From Ruegeria sp. HKCCD7303 (lineage in GTDB: Bacteria > Pseudomonadota > Alphaproteobacteria > Rhodobacterales > Rhodobacteraceae), in contig NZ_WVRE01000006.1 in NCBI RefSeq assembly GCF_013111185.1, forward strand, positions 124,001 through 188,000: 64,000 nucleotides of DNA. Reading direction: 5' to 3'. The notes under the pieces are model-generated. The model was not told the DNA's origin. It did no database searches and saw only the letters and a program-made list of their open reading frames with translations. Below, piece after piece: positions 25,546 to 35,192 of the stretch (its first letter is position 1; each line of letters starts with the position of its first letter). A program made the position numbers and the translations under genes.

Positions 25546-27513
25546 ATGACGCAGACGCAGAAAGATCGCCCTTGGCTCATCCGAACCTATGCCGGTCATT
25601 CCACGGCCAAAGCCTCGAACGCACTTTATCGGGGGAACCTGGCGAAAGGGCAAACCGGCCTGTCCGTGGCTTTCGATCTGCCCACGCAAACGGGCTATGA
25701 CAGCGACCACACATTGGCACGCGGTGAAGTCGGCAAAGTGGGCGTTCCCGTTTGTCATCTGGGCGACATGCGGGTTCTGTTCGACCAGATCCCGCTTGAG
25801 CAGATGAACACCTCGATGACGATCAACGCCACTGCCCCATGGTTATTGGCGCTGTATATCGCTGTCGCGGAAGAGCAAGGCGCAGATGTGTCGAAATTGC
25901 AGGGCACGGTGCAAAATGACCTGATCAAGGAATATCTGAGCCGCGGCACCTATGTTTGCCCGCCCAAACCGTCGCTTAAGATGATCGCGGACGTGGCCGA
26001 GTATTGCTATACCAACGTTCCCAAGTGGAACCCGATGAATGTGTGTTCGTACCACCTGCAGGAAGCGGGCGCGACACCAGAACAGGAACTGGCCTATGCC
26101 TTGGCCACCGCCATCGCGGTGTTGGACGAATTGCGCCCGCGCGTTCCGGCAGAGGATTTCCCAGCCCTGTGTGGCCGTATTTCGTTTTTCGTGAACGCGG
26201 GCATCCGCTTTGTCACCGAAATGTGCAAGATGCGCGCATTTGTCGATCTTTGGGATGAGATTCTGCAACAACGCTATGGTGTCGAGAATCCGAAATTCCG
26301 CCGATTCCGCTATGGGGTGCAGGTTAACTCGTTGGGTCTGACCGAACAACAGCCTGAAAACAACGTCTATCGCATCCTGATCGAAATGCTGGCCGTGACG
26401 CTGTCGAAAAACGCGCGTGCGCGTGCGGTGCAATTGCCTGCCTGGAACGAGGCGCTTGGGCTGCCGCGCCCCTGGGATCAGCAATGGTCGATGCGGATGC
26501 AGCAAATCCTGGCCTATGAGACCGACCTGCTGGAATTCGACGACCTGTTCGATGGCAACCCCGCCGTCGATGCCAAGGTCGAAGAGTTGAAGACAGGCGC
26601 GCGGGCCGAGTTGGCGAACCTTGATTCGATGGGTGGCGCGGTGGCCTCGATTGAGTACATGAAATCCCGCCTGGTGGACTCAAACGCAGATCGGCTGAAC
26701 CGTATTGAACGAAACGAAACCGTCGTTGTTGGTGTGAACAAATGGATCGAAGGTGAAGCTTCACCTTTGCAGACCGAAGATGGCGGCATCATGGTTGTCG
26801 ATCCGGCGGTGGAACAGGAACAGATCGACCGCCTGAACTCCTGGCGCGCTGAACGGGACGACTCGGCTGTTGCAAATGCCCTGGCCGCGTTGCGGGAGGC
26901 CGCGAAAACCGGAGCAAACGTGATGGAGCCGTCCATTGCCGCCGCCAAGGCGGGCGTCACCACAGGCGAATGGGCGGAAGAGATGCGCAAAGTCTACGGT
27001 ACTTATCGTGGCCCAACCGGTGTTTCAGGCTCGGTTTCGAACAAAACCGAAGGGTTGGACGATCTGCGCGCTGCGGTCGACGCGGTCAGTGACAAACTGG
27101 GCCGCCGCCTCAAGTTTCTGGTCGGCAAACCGGGATTGGATGGCCATTCCAACGGCGCTGAACAGATCGCCTTCCGCGCCCGTGATTGCGGCATGGACAT
27201 CAGCTATGAAGGCATCCGCCTAACGCCAGAGGAAATCGTGGATGCTGCACGCGAAGACGACGCGCATGTAATCGGCTTATCTATTCTATCCGGCAGCCAC
27301 CTGCCACTGGTCGAAGATGTATTGGCGCGTCTGCAAAAAGAAGGGCTGTCCCATATACCGGTTGTTGTCGGCGGGATTATCCCTGATGAAGATGCCGAAA
27401 AATTGAAAGCCATGGGGGTGGCCAAGGTTTACACCCCTAAGAACTTTGAATTGAACGCAATTATGGGCGATATCGTTGTTTTGGCAGACCACAAAACACT
27501 TGCTGCTGAATAA
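25546..27513 (+). CDS. ecm: Ethylmalonyl-CoA mutase, coenzyme B12-dependent
   Basis: Converts (2R)-ethylmalonyl-CoA to methylsuccinyl-CoA in the ethylmalonyl-CoA pathway. The 655-residue product has the mutase barrel start RPWLIRTYAGHSTAKASNAL, GQTGLSVAFDLPTQTGYDSD and NTSMTINATAPWLLALY. It ends with the B12-binding domain containing the DxHxxG motif in KPGLDGHSNGAEQ and LSILSGSHLPLVEDV. This single-chain form, formerly called MeaA, differs from methylmalonyl-CoA mutase in sequence detail. ccr lies about 1.6 kb away. Confidence 0.95.
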   Translation: MTQTQKDRPWLIRTYAGHSTAKASNALYRGNLAKGQTGLSVAFDLPTQTGYDSDHTLARGEVGKVGVPVCHLGDMRVLFDQIPLEQMNTSMTINATAPWLLALYIAVAEEQGADVSKLQGTVQNDLIKEYLSRGTYVCPPKPSLKMIADVAEYCYTNVPKWNPMNVCSYHLQEAGATPEQELAYALATAIAVLDELRPRVPAEDFPALCGRISFFVNAGIRFVTEMCKMRAFVDLWDEILQQRYGVENPKFRRFRYGVQVNSLGLTEQQPENNVYRILIEMLAVTLSKNARARAVQLPAWNEALGLPRPWDQQWSMRMQQILAYETDLLEFDDLFDGNPAVDAKVEELKTGARAELANLDSMGGAVASIEYMKSRLVDSNADRLNRIERNETVVVGVNKWIEGEASPLQTEDGGIMVVDPAVEQEQIDRLNSWRAERDDSAVANALAALREAAKTGANVMEPSIAAAKAGVTTGEWAEEMRKVYGTYRGPTGVSGSVSNKTEGLDDLRAAVDAVSDKLGRRLKFLVGKPGLDGHSNGAEQIAFRARDCGMDISYEGIRLTPEEIVDAAREDDAHVIGLSILSGSHLPLVEDVLARLQKEGLSHIPVVVGGIIPDEDAEKLKAMGVAKVYTPKNFELNAIMGDIVVLADHKTLAAE

Positions 27514-27584
27514 CTGAGCCTTTTCTTTCTTTTTTCCCCGTTTCTGTCCTTGAAATCTTTGGGATGGAATAATCCTGTTTTTGG

Positions 27585-27616
27585 AAATACGGTGCGCGCC
27601 ACTACGCACCGTATTT
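27585..27616. terminator. 12-bp hairpin between ecm and the H-NS-type gene
   Basis: AAATACGGTGCG at 27585-27596 pairs perfectly with CGCACCGTATTT at 27605-27616 around 8 bases, followed by TAATT. It can terminate ecm transcription. It ends only 21 bases before the ATG of the next gene, so it would also lie in or next to that gene's leader. Confidence 0.7.
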
Positions 27617-27637
27617 TAATTCAATCGGAGAAGACTG

Positions 27638-27955
27638 ATGGGGATCAATCTCGAACAAATGTCGCGAAAAGAGCTGTTGGCTTTACGTGACGATATAGAC
27701 AAAGCGCTTGTAAGCGCCGAAAAACGCGAGCGGAGTGCGGCTTTGAAGGCTGCTGAAAAAGCAGCGGCAGAGTTTGGTTTTTCGCTGTCTGAATTGTCCA
27801 GCGACGCGCCTCGTGGCGGAAAAGCGCCTAAAACGAAAGCGAAATATCGCAATCCGTCGAACCCGGACCAGACGTGGTCAGGTCGTGGGCGCAAACCCCA
27901 ATGGGTGCATGACGCCTTAAATGCGGGATCCGATATTTCTGAATTGGAAATTTGA
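27638..27955 (+). CDS. H-NS-family nucleoid-associated protein (HvrA/Spb type)
   Basis: The 105-residue product has an N-terminal coiled-coil oligomerisation region (MSRKELLALRDDIDKALVSA) and the C-terminal H-NS DNA-binding motif YRNPSNPDQTWSGRGRKPQW. Family members bind curved AT-rich DNA and silence or tune genes; HvrA of Rhodobacter acts in photosynthesis and nitrogen control. GGAGAAG lies 8 bases before the ATG. A 12-bp hairpin ends 21 bases upstream of the start. deoD follows after 18 bases, probably in the same transcript. Confidence 0.92.
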   Translation: MGINLEQMSRKELLALRDDIDKALVSAEKRERSAALKAAEKAAAEFGFSLSELSSDAPRGGKAPKTKAKYRNPSNPDQTWSGRGRKPQWVHDALNAGSDISELEI

Positions 27956-27973
27956 TCAGGATAAGTTGAACAA

Positions 27974-28684
27974 ATGACCATTCACATTGGTGCCGAAAAA
28001 GGCGAAATCGCAGAAACCGTTCTTTTGCCCGGAGACCCTTATCGGGCAAAATGGGCTGCAGAGACGTTTTTGACCGATGTAAATCAGGTCAATAACGTTC
28101 GGGGAATGCTTGGCTTTACCGGAAATTGGAAAGGACATCCTGTAACGATTCAGGGCAGCGGCATGGGGATGCCCTCTCTTTCCATTTACGTGAATGAATT
28201 GATCCGTGATTACGGTGCAAAAACCCTGATCCGTATCGGTTCATGTGGCGGCATGCAGGACAGTGTGAAACTACGCGACGTTATTCTGGCGATGACATCT
28301 ACCACGCTCAGCACTCCGTCGCGCGGCATCATGAAAGAGTTGAACTTTGCCCCCTGCGCTGATTGGGAGTTGTTGCATTCTGCGGCAGCGGCAGCAGCGG
28401 CAAAGGGGACGCCAACGCATGTTGGTGGAATCTACTCCTCCGATGTCTTTTATGACGAGCGCCCCGATCTGAACGAACAGATGGTGCGTCACGGCATTCT
28501 GGGCGTCGAGATGGAAGCCGCAGAACTGTACATCTTGGCGGCACGCCACAAGTGCAGGGCTTTGGCCGTACTCACTGTTTCCGATCACCTGCTGACCGGA
28601 GAAGCTCTTCCGTCGTCTGAACGCGAGCGCAGCTTTGGTGACATGGTGGAAATCGCCCTTCAGGCGGCTTTCCCGAACACCTGA
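27974..28684 (+). CDS. deoD: Purine-nucleoside phosphorylase, DeoD type
   Basis: Cleaves purine (deoxy)nucleosides with phosphate. The 236-residue product has [20 protein letters not shown] with the N-terminal His, [26 protein letters not shown] (phosphate site), [13 protein letters not shown] (ribose-binding Glu) and VSDHLLTGE with the catalytic Asp. The length fits the hexameric DeoD class. It complements the nucleoside-type ABC importer elsewhere in this window, although the genes are not adjacent. Confidence 0.96.
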   Translation: MTIHIGAEKGEIAETVLLPGDPYRAKWAAETFLTDVNQVNNVRGMLGFTGNWKGHPVTIQGSGMGMPSLSIYVNELIRDYGAKTLIRIGSCGGMQDSVKLRDVILAMTSTTLSTPSRGIMKELNFAPCADWELLHSAAAAAAAKGTPTHVGGIYSSDVFYDERPDLNEQMVRHGILGVEMEAAELYILAARHKCRALAVLTVSDHLLTGEALPSSERERSFGDMVEIALQAAFPNT

Positions 28685-28691
28685 CAAATGG

Positions 28692-28711
28692 CAGGCACCA
28701 CCAGGTGCCTG
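28692..28711. terminator. Hairpin between convergent deoD and DUF1989 genes
   Basis: CAGGCACC and GGTGCCTG form an 8-bp stem with a 4-base loop, lying in the 33-base gap between two convergent stops. T-rich tracts are weak on both sides, so it is a probable bidirectional terminator rather than a textbook one. Confidence 0.5.
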
Positions 28712-28717
28712 TCGGAT

Positions 28718-29581
28718 TTATCGCCCATGCGTGCGATCATAACCATTGCGCGCCGGGCTTTCCCAACCTTTCAAATCACCTTCAGCGGGTGCGAATGTTT
28801 CGACCAGCAGCGGGAAACAGGCCGCCGTGTCCGAGGAATGCTCGGACGAACAATCCCCGCCTGGGCAGGCGCTCAGATTGCCAAGCAGATCAATTTCGGC
28901 AAAGAATTCAAGATAATCACCGGGGCGCACAGGTGAGGCCTTCATAAAATATTGACCCGTATCGCGGGTAAACCCGGTGCACATAAAGACATTCAGCACG
29001 TCATGCACTGCAAGTTCAGCTTCGGTCAGCGGAAGATCCAAATGATCCGCAAGCGCGCGGGTCAGGTTTGAATGGCAGCAGTGGTGGTATTGCGTACCCG
29101 ACAACAGGTTGCCCGTATACGGATCACACCGCGTACCAATAACGTCATGGACCGACCCGCCAAAGACGTCGATTCCGTACCATTCCAGTGTGTCTTCAAT
29201 GATCGTGGCCATAGGGCGCAGATGGGGAAAACTGGACCACATCTGTTCTCCGGTGGTCAGATGCGTTCCATGCAAGGCGCGGGTTTTACCTGAATAGAAC
29301 CGTTCGGACAGGTCATTGCGGTTCCATATGTTCAAATCACCGACCTGTGGGCCTTCGACGGACGTAATTCGAAAGAAATGCCCTGCCGGCACCTCAAAAC
29401 AGCGCGCATCGCGCGGGGGAACCAGAACCTCACCGGTTTTGATTGCGCCTTGGCGCAGGGTTCGCATCCACGACACATCAGGTCGCGGTAATGCGTCGTT
29501 CGGGTAGCAGATTACGGGGGCCAGCGCGCGACGCGCCTCAGCATCTTCGGGAACGGGGACAGGGCGTTCAGAACGTGTCAT
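28718..29581 (-). CDS. DUF1989 (urea carboxylase-associated) family protein
   Basis: The 287-residue product has the DUF1989 core: VPAGHFFRITSVEGPQVGDL, IWNRNDLSERFYSGKTRALH, GVxG-like DVFGGSVHDVIGTRCDPYTG and HHCCHSNLTRAL with several His/Cys suited to metal binding. Family members accompany urea carboxylase or aminomethyltransferase-like functions, but neither is a neighbour here. I chose the ATG at 29581, with PVPEDAEARRAL following, over a longer non-ATG extension. Function remains unassigned. Confidence 0.85.
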   Translation of the reverse strand: MTRSERPVPVPEDAEARRALAPVICYPNDALPRPDVSWMRTLRQGAIKTGEVLVPPRDARCFEVPAGHFFRITSVEGPQVGDLNIWNRNDLSERFYSGKTRALHGTHLTTGEQMWSSFPHLRPMATIIEDTLEWYGIDVFGGSVHDVIGTRCDPYTGNLLSGTQYHHCCHSNLTRALADHLDLPLTEAELAVHDVLNVFMCTGFTRDTGQYFMKASPVRPGDYLEFFAEIDLLGNLSACPGGDCSSEHSSDTAACFPLLVETFAPAEGDLKGWESPARNGYDRTHGR

Positions 29582-29625
29582 GCGATGCAGACTGGCGCAT
29601 AACTCTGCCTGCGAAAAGCAGATAA

Positions 29626-29820
29626 TTAGTTGTCGCGCGCCCTCGAACACCGCAAAGGCTGTTCCTGAGAAGTGATTTCAGCGCCGCAGAAGCTACACCG
29701 CCAGACACCATGGCTTTTGTCTTGGCGCCACCGACAATTACGCGTCAGCGTAGAATGACGGGCGCGCCAGACAAAATAGCCTAATACACCGGCCGCCAAC
29801 AGAAGCAGAAGAACAGGCAT
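29626..29820 (-). CDS. Small membrane-anchored zinc-ribbon-like protein
   Basis: A 64-residue protein with an N-terminal membrane segment (LLLLLAAGVLGYFVW) followed by RHSTLTRNCRWRQD and a CSFCGAEI motif plus a final Cys. Four Cys could bind one zinc ion. The pattern recalls small conserved Rhodobacteraceae proteins, judged from memory. It lies 44 bases before the DUF1989 start on the same strand. Function unknown. Confidence 0.7.
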   Translation of the reverse strand: MPVLLLLLAAGVLGYFVWRARHSTLTRNCRWRQDKSHGVWRCSFCGAEITSQEQPLRCSRARDN

Positions 29821-29869
29821 TGCCTTGCTTTGCCGATTAGCAGTCGTAGTTCAAGTCTTACGGCCCGTA

Positions 29870-30010
29870 TCAGGCTGCGTTTGCGTATTCGAACAACTCA
29901 GGTTCTTTGTCAGCTTTCACGGGTTCTGGCACGTAATACGCCCATGCCTGCTCAAGCAGTTCCAACGCTTCTTGGGCGTCGGTTTTTTGTTTGGAAGTGT
30001 CTTTGCTCAT
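29870..30010 (-). CDS. 46-residue conserved-looking small protein
   Basis: The minus strand encodes MSKDTSKQKTDAQEALELLE followed by QAWAYYVPEPVKADKEPELF and six more residues. AGGATC lies about 10 bases before the ATG. The composition (amphipathic helix, then Pro/Glu-rich tail) and good ribosome site support a real gene, and similar tiny ORFs beside sdhB are familiar from related genomes. It is downstream of sdhB on the same strand. No function is known. Confidence 0.65.
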   Translation of the reverse strand: MSKDTSKQKTDAQEALELLEQAWAYYVPEPVKADKEPELFEYANAA

Positions 30011-30131
30011 TGGAGTGATCCTGGCTTAATCTCATCACTCCTCCCTGCCCCAAAAATAAGGCAACGCAGCCAAGGCCGCATCGCCTAATTTTGCAAGTTG
30101 GGCATGCGTTTATCGCAAAACGCAGTGGCGC

Positions 30132-30911
30132 TTAAACAGCGCGTTCGACCATCATCTTTTTGATTTCAGCAATCGCCTTGGCCGGGTTCAGACCTTTGGG
30201 GCAGGTCTTGGCGCAATTCATGATGGTGTGACAGCGATACAGCTTGAACGGATCTTCCAGCTCATCCAGACGTTCGCCTGTGGCCTCATCGCGGCTGTCG
30301 ATAATCCAGCGATACGCATGCAGCAACGCGGCGGGGCCAAGATACCGGTCACCGTTCCACCAATAGCTGGGGCACGAGGTTGAGCAGCTGGCGCACATCA
30401 CGCATTCATAGAGACCATCCAGTTTCTTGCGGTCCTCAATCGACTGCTTCCATTCCTTCGCGGGACGGTTGGTCTTGGTTTCCAGCCAAGGCATGATCGA
30501 AGCATGCTGCGCATAGAAATGGGTCAGATCAGGGATCAGGTCCTTGACCACCGGCATATGCGGCAGCGGATAAATTTTCACGTCGCCCTTGATCTCGTCC
30601 ATGCCGTAAATGCAGGCCAACGTGTTGATCCCGTCGATATTCATCGCACAAGAGCCACAGATGCCTTCGCGGCAAGACCGGCGGAAGGTCAACGTTGGGT
30701 CGATCTCGTTCTTGATCTTGATCAGCGCGTCCAGAACCATCGGGCCGCATGTATCCATGTCGACGAAATAGGTATCAACACGCGGGTTCTGACCGTCATC
30801 GGGGTTCCAGCGATAGATCTGGAACTTGCGCACATTGGTGGCACCGTCCGGCTTGAGCCAGGTCTTGCCGGTGGTAATCCGGGAATTCTTGGGCAGGGTC
30901 AGTTGAACCAT
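30132..30911 (-). CDS. sdhB: Succinate dehydrogenase iron-sulfur subunit
   Basis: SdhB passes electrons from the SdhA flavin to quinone through three Fe-S clusters. The 259-residue product has the [2Fe-2S] motif CREGICGSC plus a later Cys, and the [4Fe-4S]/[3Fe-4S] motifs [13 protein letters not shown] and [18 protein letters not shown] chose the ATG at 30911 ([12 protein letters not shown]) because the longer frame upstream runs into the preceding gene. It is the last sdh gene but is separated from sdhA by a sulfotransferase gene. Confidence 0.97.
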   Translation of the reverse strand: MVQLTLPKNSRITTGKTWLKPDGATNVRKFQIYRWNPDDGQNPRVDTYFVDMDTCGPMVLDALIKIKNEIDPTLTFRRSCREGICGSCAMNIDGINTLACIYGMDEIKGDVKIYPLPHMPVVKDLIPDLTHFYAQHASIMPWLETKTNRPAKEWKQSIEDRKKLDGLYECVMCASCSTSCPSYWWNGDRYLGPAALLHAYRWIIDSRDEATGERLDELEDPFKLYRCHTIMNCAKTCPKGLNPAKAIAEIKKMMVERAV

Positions 30912-30942
30912 GTCAATTCTCCATTCAGCACAAGGCCGCCTT

Positions 30943-31569
30943 TCAGCCTGTCCGGGCGCGATCAGACGCCCCTCGATTATAATGCCCCCAGTGGGCAATG
31001 TTCACGTCGAAATCCGGCGAGAGCCAGTCCGCAACGCGTTGTGGGTCATCTTTGTCGATATCATAGCGCAGGAAGCGAGGATTTCCGTCGAAATAGGTTT
31101 CGACCTCGGTGTGGTGCACATCGTACATATGCGCCCAACCCTGTTTCACCTCATTAGCTGTCTGTCCGTTGGCCTTGCAGCATCGCTCCAGATAGCCACC
31201 ACCGGAATGGCTGGCCCTTGAGTTGATCCAATCCTCGCGATTGCGCGTGTTCAGCAAAAAGTATGCGCTTGGATAAGCCGCGTGCAGCTCGCGAAAGAAA
31301 CGCGAACCGTCCAGCATGAAGCGCGAATTGACAAAGGCAATGTCGGTGAAGGCCCTTACCGCGCCGAACCCATCCAAGGGCCTGCGCCCCATGGCAATAT
31401 TGGTCATCATGCGATGCGCAAGGTTTTGGCCTTGCTCATCTTCCCAATGCACGGATGGGATTCCGCTGTTATGGAACAGCTTGTGAAACGAGGTCGTCGC
31501 ACAGCGATTCAACCCGATCAGGATTATCTTTGGATCGCTTGACCCCGACTTCAAAACTTCGACCGTCAT
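30943..31569 (-). CDS. Sulfotransferase-family protein inserted between sdhA and sdhB
   Basis: The 208-residue product starts with a PAPS-binding P-loop-like motif, [17 protein letters not shown] (5'-phosphosulfate loop), and has [18 protein letters not shown], matching the 3'-phosphate-binding block with Arg and Ser. These are the two hallmarks of cytosolic/Golgi-type sulfotransferases. It transfers sulfate from PAPS to an unknown acceptor, perhaps a surface glycan or lipid. It sits inside the sdh operon, 95 bases after sdhA and 31 before sdhB. The start is ATG 31569; a GTG four codons earlier is possible. Confidence 0.85.
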   Translation of the reverse strand: MTVEVLKSGSSDPKIILIGLNRCATTSFHKLFHNSGIPSVHWEDEQGQNLAHRMMTNIAMGRRPLDGFGAVRAFTDIAFVNSRFMLDGSRFFRELHAAYPSAYFLLNTRNREDWINSRASHSGGGYLERCCKANGQTANEVKQGWAHMYDVHHTEVETYFDGNPRFLRYDIDKDDPQRVADWLSPDFDVNIAHWGHYNRGASDRARTG

Positions 31570-31664
31570 GACAAGCACCACGCACGCGCCATCCGCAGGC
31601 TGATTGCCTGCATCAGGATCACGGGTATTTGGCGCTTGTGCGTCATTGCCTGCTTTCCCTGCCC

Positions 31665-33470
31665 TTAGAACGTCCGCGCTTTGGGCGCGATTTTCTGCAG
31701 GCTAATACCGCCTTGGTCCTCGGTCGTCAGCGGATCAACGATGACCGGGCGATAGCTCAGCTCAACTGCGTTGCCCTCAACCCGGCTGACCGTGTGAACG
31801 CGCCAGTTTTCATCGTCACGCTCGCTGAAGTCCTCGTGCGCGTGGGCACCACGGGATTCCTTACGGGCCTCAGCACCGACGATGGTCGCCAACGCGTTGG
31901 GCATCAGGTTGGCCAGTTCCAACGTTTCCATCAGATCGCTGTTCCATACCAGAGACCGGTCAGTGACTTGCAGATCGTCCATCTTAGCGGCAATCGCCGT
32001 CATCTTTTCAACGCCCTCGGCCATAGTTTTGGCCGTACGGAACACAGCGGCATCGGCTTGCATGGTTTTCTGCATCTCAAGCCGCAATTCTGCCGTCGGG
32101 ACCGAGCCGCTGGCATTGCGGACCGCATCGAACCGATCAAAGGCTTTGTCGACCGACGCCTGATTCAGAACCGGGTTCGGCGCTTCGGCATCCACGACTT
32201 TGCCAGCGCGGATCGCGGCGGCGCGGCCAAACACCACGAGGTCGATCAGCGAGTTAGACCCCAGACGGTTCGCACCGTGGACCGAGGCACAACCCGCTTC
32301 ACCCACGGCCATCAAGCCGGGGACAACAGCCGTTGGGTCGTCGGCGGTGGGGTTCAGAACCTCACCCCAATAGTTGGTCGGAATGCCACCCATGTTGTAG
32401 TGAACGGTCGGCAGAACCGGGATTGGTTCCTTGGTCACGTCGACACCCGCAAAAATCTTTGCACTTTCCGAGATACCCGGCAAACGCTCTGCCAGAGCTT
32501 CAGCAGGCAAATGCGACAGGTTCAGGTGGATGTGATCCCCTTCCGCGCCGACACCGCGGCCTTCGCGAATCTCCATCGTCATCGAGCGCGAGACATAGTC
32601 ACGGGGCGCGAGGTCTTTGTACTGGGGCGCATAACGCTCCATGAACCGCTCGCCTTCCGAGTTGGTGAGGTATCCACCCTCGCCCCGAGCACCTTCGGTG
32701 ATCAGACAGCCCGAGCCGTAGATGCCGGTCGGGTGGAACTGCACGAACTCCATATCCTGCAGGGCCAGACCTGCGCGGGCCACCATACCGCCACCGTCAC
32801 CGGTACAGGTATGGGCCGAAGTCGCGCTGAAATATGCCCGGCCATAGCCGCCTGTCGCCAGAACAACCATCTTGGCGTTGAAGACATGCATCGTGCCGTC
32901 GTCCAGCTTCCAGCAGACGACACCCTGACATTGCCCATCCTCGGACATGATCAGGTCGATGGCGAAATATTCGATGTAGAACTCGGCGTTGTTTTTCAGC
33001 GATTGACCATACAGCGTGTGCAGGATCGCATGACCGGTCCGGTCGGCGGCAGCACAGGTGCGCTGTACAGCGGGGCCTTCGCCAAACTCAGTCGTATGAC
33101 CACCGAATGGGCGCTGATAGATCTTGCCTTCTTCGGTGCGGCTGAAGGGCACGCCGTAATGCTCCAATTCGTACACGGCTTTGGGCGCTTCGCGCGCGAG
33201 GTACTCCATCGCGTCGGTGTCACCCAACCAGTCCGACCCTTTGACCGTGTCATACATGTGCCACTGCCAGTGATCCGGGCCCATATTCGACAAGGACGCC
33301 GCGATACCACCCTGAGCCGCCACTGTGTGCGAACGGGTTGGGAAAACCTTTGTTACACACGCGGTGCGCAATCCCTGTTCCGCCATGCCCAAGGTCGCCC
33401 GCAGACCGGCCCCACCGGCACCGACAACGACCACGTCATAGTCATGCGTTTCGTATTCGTATGCAGCCAT
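31665..33470 (-). CDS. sdhA: Succinate dehydrogenase flavoprotein subunit
   Basis: Oxidises succinate to fumarate with covalently bound FAD. The 601-residue product has the dinucleotide fold [20 protein letters not shown], the flavinylated His48 in [11 protein letters not shown], and catalytic-site blocks [20 protein letters not shown] and [14 protein letters not shown]. Its length is standard. It follows sdhD after 18 bases and is followed by the inserted sulfotransferase gene instead of sdhB. Confidence 0.98.
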   Translation of the reverse strand: MAAYEYETHDYDVVVVGAGGAGLRATLGMAEQGLRTACVTKVFPTRSHTVAAQGGIAASLSNMGPDHWQWHMYDTVKGSDWLGDTDAMEYLAREAPKAVYELEHYGVPFSRTEEGKIYQRPFGGHTTEFGEGPAVQRTCAAADRTGHAILHTLYGQSLKNNAEFYIEYFAIDLIMSEDGQCQGVVCWKLDDGTMHVFNAKMVVLATGGYGRAYFSATSAHTCTGDGGGMVARAGLALQDMEFVQFHPTGIYGSGCLITEGARGEGGYLTNSEGERFMERYAPQYKDLAPRDYVSRSMTMEIREGRGVGAEGDHIHLNLSHLPAEALAERLPGISESAKIFAGVDVTKEPIPVLPTVHYNMGGIPTNYWGEVLNPTADDPTAVVPGLMAVGEAGCASVHGANRLGSNSLIDLVVFGRAAAIRAGKVVDAEAPNPVLNQASVDKAFDRFDAVRNASGSVPTAELRLEMQKTMQADAAVFRTAKTMAEGVEKMTAIAAKMDDLQVTDRSLVWNSDLMETLELANLMPNALATIVGAEARKESRGAHAHEDFSERDDENWRVHTVSRVEGNAVELSYRPVIVDPLTTEDQGGISLQKIAPKARTF

Positions 33471-33488
33471 TTCTTTCAGCTCCGGGAG

Positions 33489-33860
33489 TTAAAGGGCAAT
33501 GCGCGCGATGGCGAAAATGCCAGCCGCTGCCGCGCCATAAGACAGGCAAGTCACCAGAATAATCAGGACCTTTTCGAGCGTGCCGTGAACGTAGTCCTCA
33601 AGCATCACCTGCGCACCGTCTGCGAAGTGCTTGAAGCCAACTGCCAGCGTCAACGCTGCAACAATCGCGGGGAAGGGACGTGAATAGTAGTCCAGAACCA
33701 CATCAAACGGCTGACCCAGAACCGGGCCAAATGTAAAAACAAACAAAGGCACAAGGATCAGCAACGCCACCGAGCTGACTTTCATCGCCCAGAAATGGGC
33801 TGTGCCGGATTTTGCCGAGCCAAGGCCAGCGGCGCGTTTGCGGTCGGTCAGATAACGCAT
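33489..33860 (-). CDS. sdhD: Succinate dehydrogenase membrane anchor subunit
   Basis: The 123-residue product has three membrane segments and the family start RYLTDRKRAAGLGSAKSGTA with HFWAMKVSSVALLILVPLF. The segment GFKHFADGAQVMLEDYVHG carries the His and Asp-Tyr associated with haem and quinone binding in SdhD. It anchors SdhAB to the inner membrane. ATG 33860 is preferred to a longer frame. It lies 13 bases after sdhC. Confidence 0.95.
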   Translation of the reverse strand: MRYLTDRKRAAGLGSAKSGTAHFWAMKVSSVALLILVPLFVFTFGPVLGQPFDVVLDYYSRPFPAIVAALTLAVGFKHFADGAQVMLEDYVHGTLEKVLIILVTCLSYGAAAAGIFAIARIAL

Positions 33861-33873
33861 GTCAGGCCTCCAA

Positions 33874-34260
33874 TCACGCGACGATGACAAGGGTCAGAAG
33901 GGTCAACACAACCGATCCGATGACGACGGCCCAACCCAGCTTGGTCGCTGTGGGAAGGTCCAAGCCAACCGCGTTGTCCCAGATCAGATGCCGCACGCCC
34001 GCCAGCGTGTGATACCACAGGCCCCAAACGGACAAAGCCATAACCAGATCCCCAAGCACCGAGGTAATCACGCCATTCGCCACGGCGAACGCCTCGGGCG
34101 AGGTTGCTGCGGCCAGAAACCACCAAACAATCAACAACGCCGCCAGTAGGAGTGCGTTACCAGTGATGCGTGTCAGGATGGAAGTGACCGACGTCAGCTG
34201 AGGACGATAGATCGACAGATGCGGCGAAAGTGGGCGGTTGCCCCGATTTACATCGGCCAT
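33874..34260 (-). CDS. sdhC: Succinate dehydrogenase cytochrome b556 subunit
   Basis: The 128-residue membrane protein has the SdhC signature RPLSPHLSIYRPQLTSVTSI with LTRITGNALL and the haem-ligand region GLWYHTLAGVRHLIWD. Three membrane segments are visible. AAAGGAG lies 6 bases before the ATG at 34260, and this decides against the 24-codon upstream extension. First gene of the sdh operon; three GTGATCAC palindromes lie in its upstream region. Confidence 0.96.
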   Translation of the reverse strand: MADVNRGNRPLSPHLSIYRPQLTSVTSILTRITGNALLLAALLIVWWFLAAATSPEAFAVANGVITSVLGDLVMALSVWGLWYHTLAGVRHLIWDNAVGLDLPTATKLGWAVVIGSVVLTLLTLVIVA

Positions 34261-34373
34261 GGCGGCTCCTTTTCGGTTGGCTACCGAACGTTTTACTGTT
34301 TTTTGCGACACTGTCACGTGCTGCGGTTGCAAAAAACAGCAAATTCACGTCAAATCAGTTGATATTCCCCATA

Positions 34374-34461
34374 TGTGATCACACAAAATAATGTCGTGAT
34401 CACATATTATATTCCTCATTATCAATGTTAGCGTTTTCAAAGGCAAACGGATGTGATCACG
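34374..34461. promoter_or_regulatory. Three GTGATCAC operators upstream of sdhC
   Basis: TGTGATCACA (34374-34383), CGTGATCACA (34395-34404) and TGTGATCACG (34452-34461) lie 114-200 bases before the sdhC start. The first two cores are exactly 21 bp apart, two helical turns. The same pair in the same spacing is found before sucC, indicating shared control of the TCA operons. The regulator is not identified. The rest of the 215-base gap holds the sdh promoter. Confidence 0.75.
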
Positions 34462-34475
34462 AATCTTTTGTCATG

Positions 34476-35138
34476 TCACTTCAGCTCTGCGGTTTGCTGC
34501 GTCACTTCGCGCAGCAGTTTTCTGCGAATTCGTTCCGGATAGTCCGCGAACCCTGCTGCCGAAACGACAAAAGCACCCTCACCCACGATGACATTCTCAA
34601 AGAAATAGGCCGTCAGATCCGGTTCGCTTTCCTCTATGGCCAAGGCATTGACCACAACGCCTCGATCTCGCAAGGCCGCGTGAACTTGCGTCGGCTCGAC
34701 CCCTTCATTGGATACCCCGTCACCTGACAAATCGATCAGATGCCGGGCGCAGTGGGAAACCGGCTCGAATGAATCGAGCGTTGTTTGAAGCGCTTCCCCA
34801 ATCGCGGTTGAAAAATTCCGCCAGATACGCGGATCAGCAGAAACTTGATCCGCAAACCGATCCAAAGCTGCGAAACTGTCGATACGGGTCCAAGGGATCG
34901 TTATCTGCTGACGCGACGACCCCGTCCATTGTACCAGCATCAACTGTGCCTGCCCCTGCACCAAAGCTTCGGATACAATCGGGTCGCGCAGTCCGGTAGC
35001 TAGCCCGTCCATCTGGATCCGATATTCGCTGCTATCGACCGAGCCGGACACATCCACAGCCAAGGCCAAAGCCAGATCACAGGCCAGAGCCGCCGGGGCC
35101 AGGCAGACGCCGGCCAATATCGCGCGCAGAAAGTGCAT
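34476..35138 (-). CDS. DUF1194 secreted von Willebrand factor A-like protein
   Basis: The 220-residue product has a signal peptide ending near PAALACDL and a VWA domain with the MIDAS motif DVSGSVDSSEY, plus LIDLSGDGVSNEG carrying the later MIDAS residues. DUF1194 proteins are exported and of unknown function, probably protein-binding through a metal ion. It lies 54 bases after mch on the same strand and may be read from that transcript. Its stop is only 14 bases from the outermost sdh operator. Confidence 0.9.
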   Translation of the reverse strand: MHFLRAILAGVCLAPAALACDLALALAVDVSGSVDSSEYRIQMDGLATGLRDPIVSEALVQGQAQLMLVQWTGSSRQQITIPWTRIDSFAALDRFADQVSADPRIWRNFSTAIGEALQTTLDSFEPVSHCARHLIDLSGDGVSNEGVEPTQVHAALRDRGVVVNALAIEESEPDLTAYFFENVIVGEGAFVVSAAGFADYPERIRRKLLREVTQQTAELK

Positions 35139-35192
35139 GGTGCAAACCTAGCACGGCTAACACGCAAGTGGTTCACATAACCGTCAGAACTC

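Noticed and set aside
31567-31647. 26-codon frame MTHKRQIPVILMQ between sdhA and the sulfotransferase
   Set aside because: It overlaps the sulfotransferase start by ATGA and has a weak ribosome site, but shows no similarity to anything I know and is too short to judge. It might be a coupling peptide.
31629-33683. 684-codon open frame on the plus strand
   Set aside because: Antisense to sdhA (FAD fold and flavinylated His seen). No recognisable domain and no credible ribosome site.
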